DNA of 6,625 nt from Desulfitobacterium sp. (GTDB taxonomy: Bacteria > Bacillota > Desulfitobacteriia > Desulfitobacteriales > Desulfitobacteriaceae): positions 1 through 6,625 of the forward strand of contig JAAZLD010000119.1 in the NCBI GenBank assembly GCA_012799495.1, given 5' to 3'. Both the position numbers and the translations under genes were made by a program. Of the stretch, positions 5,098-6,625 are shown piece by piece (position 1 is the stretch's first letter; every line of letters begins with the position of its first letter). Below the pieces are notes generated by a model. The model was not told where the DNA came from, searched no databases, and saw nothing but the letters and a program-made list of their open reading frames with translations.

Positions 5098-6201
5098 ATG
5101 AAAGTAAATTGTTCAAAAGATTCCTTATTAACCGGTGTTAACACTGTACTTAAAGCTGTATCAAGTAAAAACACCTTACCGGTTCTCCAAGGAATATTAG
5201 TTAAGGCGGAAGATCAACATCTTATTTTCGAAGCGACAGACTTAGAAATGGGTATCCGCTGTATGGTTCCTGCTCATATTGAAAAAGAAGGAGTTACAGT
5301 TCTTCCTGCTCGAATATTTTCAGATTTAGTCCGTAAATTACCTGAAGCTCCTATAGAATTAGAATTGGAAAATGATATATTAAAGATCAATTATTATGAA
5401 TCCAATTTATCTCTAAGAGGATTTGATCCTGATGAGTTTCCCTTATTGCCTGATCTTAATGGTGAGGAAACTTTCGTTTTACCAGTGGATATTTTTAAAA
5501 ATATGATAAGACAAACTATTTTTGCTTGTAGTACCGAAGAGAGTAGACCTGTTTTTACTGGATGTTTACTTCAAATAGAAGAATCTAATCTCAGGGTAAT
5601 CGCAACGGATACCCACCGTTTAGCTTATCGTATTGCTGAAATATCCAATCCCGAAAATTGTAAATTCCAAGGAATTATTCCAGCCAAAACTCTCAATGAA
5701 ATTTACCGTTTACTTAGAGATGATGAGGAAAACTTGACTATTCGTTTTAATGAGGCACAAATACTTTTTCAGTTTGGATCAGTAGTGTTATTATCACGTT
5801 TGATTGAAGGACAATTTCCTAATTACAAACAAGTTATTCCTCAATCCTGCCAAACTAAGCTCTTTTTAAATACAAGGTTATTCCAAGATTCAGTAGAGAG
5901 AGCATCATTATTAGCAAGAGATGGAAACCATCCTAATATAATAAAACTATCAGTAGAATCTGAACGATTATCAATCGATCAATCTTCAGATTTAGGAGAA
6001 ATTTCTGAAATAATGAACATAAAAAAAGAAGGTAATGATGTAAATATAGCTTTTAATTCGAAGTATTTATTAGATGTATTAAAAGTAATCGAATCTGAAG
6101 AAGTTTTGGTAGAAATGTCCGGCTCTTATAGCCCAGGGGTTATTAGACCTTTAGATGACCCTAATTACCTATATTTAGCATTACCAGTACGCACATCATA
6201 A
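5098..6201 (+). CDS. dnaN: DNA polymerase III beta subunit (sliding clamp)
   Basis: DnaN forms the ring-shaped dimer that holds DNA polymerase III and other partners on DNA. The 367-residue length is standard, with three similar domains of about 120 residues each. Recognisable segments are KNTLPVLQGILV (24-35), the RGFDPDEFPLLP loop (107-118), ATDTHRLAYR (169-178), LIEGQFPNYKQVIP (235-248) and the C-terminal LALPVRTS (360-367), which occupies the place of the partner-binding MPMRL tail of E. coli. I chose the ATG at 5098 because AAGGAGG (5084-5090) lies seven bases before it and MKVNCSKDSL aligns with the family's first strand. The open frame continues back to 4930 but there it would translate origin sequence. 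recF follows after 12 bases, so the two are likely co-transcribed. Confidence 0.98.
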   Translation: MKVNCSKDSLLTGVNTVLKAVSSKNTLPVLQGILVKAEDQHLIFEATDLEMGIRCMVPAHIEKEGVTVLPARIFSDLVRKLPEAPIELELENDILKINYYESNLSLRGFDPDEFPLLPDLNGEETFVLPVDIFKNMIRQTIFACSTEESRPVFTGCLLQIEESNLRVIATDTHRLAYRIAEISNPENCKFQGIIPAKTLNEIYRLLRDDEENLTIRFNEAQILFQFGSVVLLSRLIEGQFPNYKQVIPQSCQTKLFLNTRLFQDSVERASLLARDGNHPNIIKLSVESERLSIDQSSDLGEISEIMNIKKEGNDVNIAFNSKYLLDVLKVIESEEVLVEMSGSYSPGVIRPLDDPNYLYLALPVRTS

Positions 6202-6213
6202 TGGCGGTTAAAT

Positions 6214-6625
6214 ATGGAATTAAAATGGCTACATTTAAGAAATTTTAGAAACTACGAAAATGAAGAAGTCCGTTTTAGGCAAGGACTTAACATATTACAA
6301 GGGAATAATGGCCAGGGAAAAACAAATATTCTCGAAGGTATTTATTATCTTCTAACGGGAAAATCATATAGGGTTCGACGGGAACAAGAATTGGCTCGTT
6401 GGGGAGAAAATGAGTTTCACTTATATGGTGATTTTATTGTCCATTCTCGGCAATTGCGTTTAGAAAGTCATTACAAAGATAAGGGCAAAGTAATAAAAAT
6501 AAATGGAGTCCCCTGTAGAAGACTTTCAGATTATGTGGGGACTGTTAATGTAGTATTTTTTTCCCCTGATGATCTAGCAATAGTAAAAGGGGGCCCGGGA
6601 GAAAGAAGAAAATTCTTGGATTTAC
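6214..6625 (+). CDS. recF: RecF, DNA repair ATPase (5' part only; C-terminus beyond right edge)
   Basis: RecF is an SMC-like ATPase that acts with RecO and RecR to load RecA at single-stranded gaps. The window holds the first 137 residues of a protein usually of about 360-370. The N-terminus MELKWLHLRNFRNYENEEVRF is typical. Walker A is GNNGQGKTN (30-38, K36), followed by LEGIYYLLTGKSYR. The conserved block FFSPDDLAIVKGGPGERRKFLDL (115-137) matches the family's SPxDL...RRxFLD segment. The ABC signature and Walker B would be outside the window. The ATG at 6214 has only a weak site, GGCGG at 6203-6207, so coupling to dnaN translation is likely. No yaaA gene separates it from dnaN. Confidence 0.97.
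   Translation, partial: MELKWLHLRNFRNYENEEVRFRQGLNILQGNNGQGKTNILEGIYYLLTGKSYRVRREQELARWGENEFHLYGDFIVHSRQLRLESHYKDKGKVIKINGVPCRRLSDYVGTVNVVFFSPDDLAIVKGGPGERRKFLDL

Noticed and set aside
6201..6248. 15-codon frame starting at an ATG overlapping the dnaN stop (TAATG)
   Set aside because: The peptide has no homology I recognise, and it ends inside recF in another frame. At most it could be a coupling leader, but nothing supports this beyond the overlap.
1..6625. An undescribed defence, mobile or biosynthetic system
   Set aside because: Every open frame with coding evidence belongs to a well-known conserved family in its usual order. No insertion sequence ends, CRISPR-like repeats or foreign-looking genes were seen.

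Overview
This window is the chromosomal replication-origin region of a low-GC, Gram-positive-type bacterium, most likely a member of the class Clostridia. The evidence is the divergent gene order: mnmE-jag-yidC-yidD-rnpA-rpmH to the left and dnaA-dnaN-recF to the right of a cluster of DnaA boxes. The AT-rich sequence, strong AGGAGG-type ribosome binding sites, a YidC without a lipoprotein signal peptide and a DnaA arginine-finger segment reading RSRFEWG also fit Firmicutes. The genus cannot be fixed by eye.

Left arm, minus strand, read from right to left. rpmH (ribosomal protein L34) has a consensus promoter and its own intrinsic terminator. Next is a compact cluster, rnpA (RNase P protein), yidD, yidC (membrane insertase) and jag/khpB (RNA-binding protein), which starts after a perfect TATAAT and ends at a second intrinsic terminator. 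mnmE (tRNA-modifying GTPase) follows and runs off the left edge. In both rpmH and jag the stop codon lies within or touches the terminator hairpin.

Centre. Positions 3210-3491 hold eight good DnaA boxes, several in closely spaced or abutting arrangements. The best candidate dnaA promoter lies among them, with its -35 element inside a DnaA box, which suggests autoregulation. A second set of DnaA boxes lies in the 256-base dnaA-dnaN gap. It ends in a perfect box followed by a run of trinucleotides matching the DnaA-trio element and then an A+T-only stretch. The origin therefore looks bipartite, of the Bacillus subtilis type, with unwinding predicted just upstream of dnaN.

Right arm, plus strand. 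dnaA (initiator), dnaN (sliding clamp) and recF (cut off by the right edge) follow. recF starts 12 bases after dnaN, with no room for the S4-domain gene yaaA that sits between them in B. subtilis.

All genes are transcribed away from the origin, in the direction of fork movement. They cover initiation, clamp loading and repair on one side, and translation, tRNA processing and membrane insertion on the other. I found no mobile element, CRISPR array, tRNA or rRNA, and no sign of an undescribed system. The interesting content is the fine structure of the origin and its regulatory signals.
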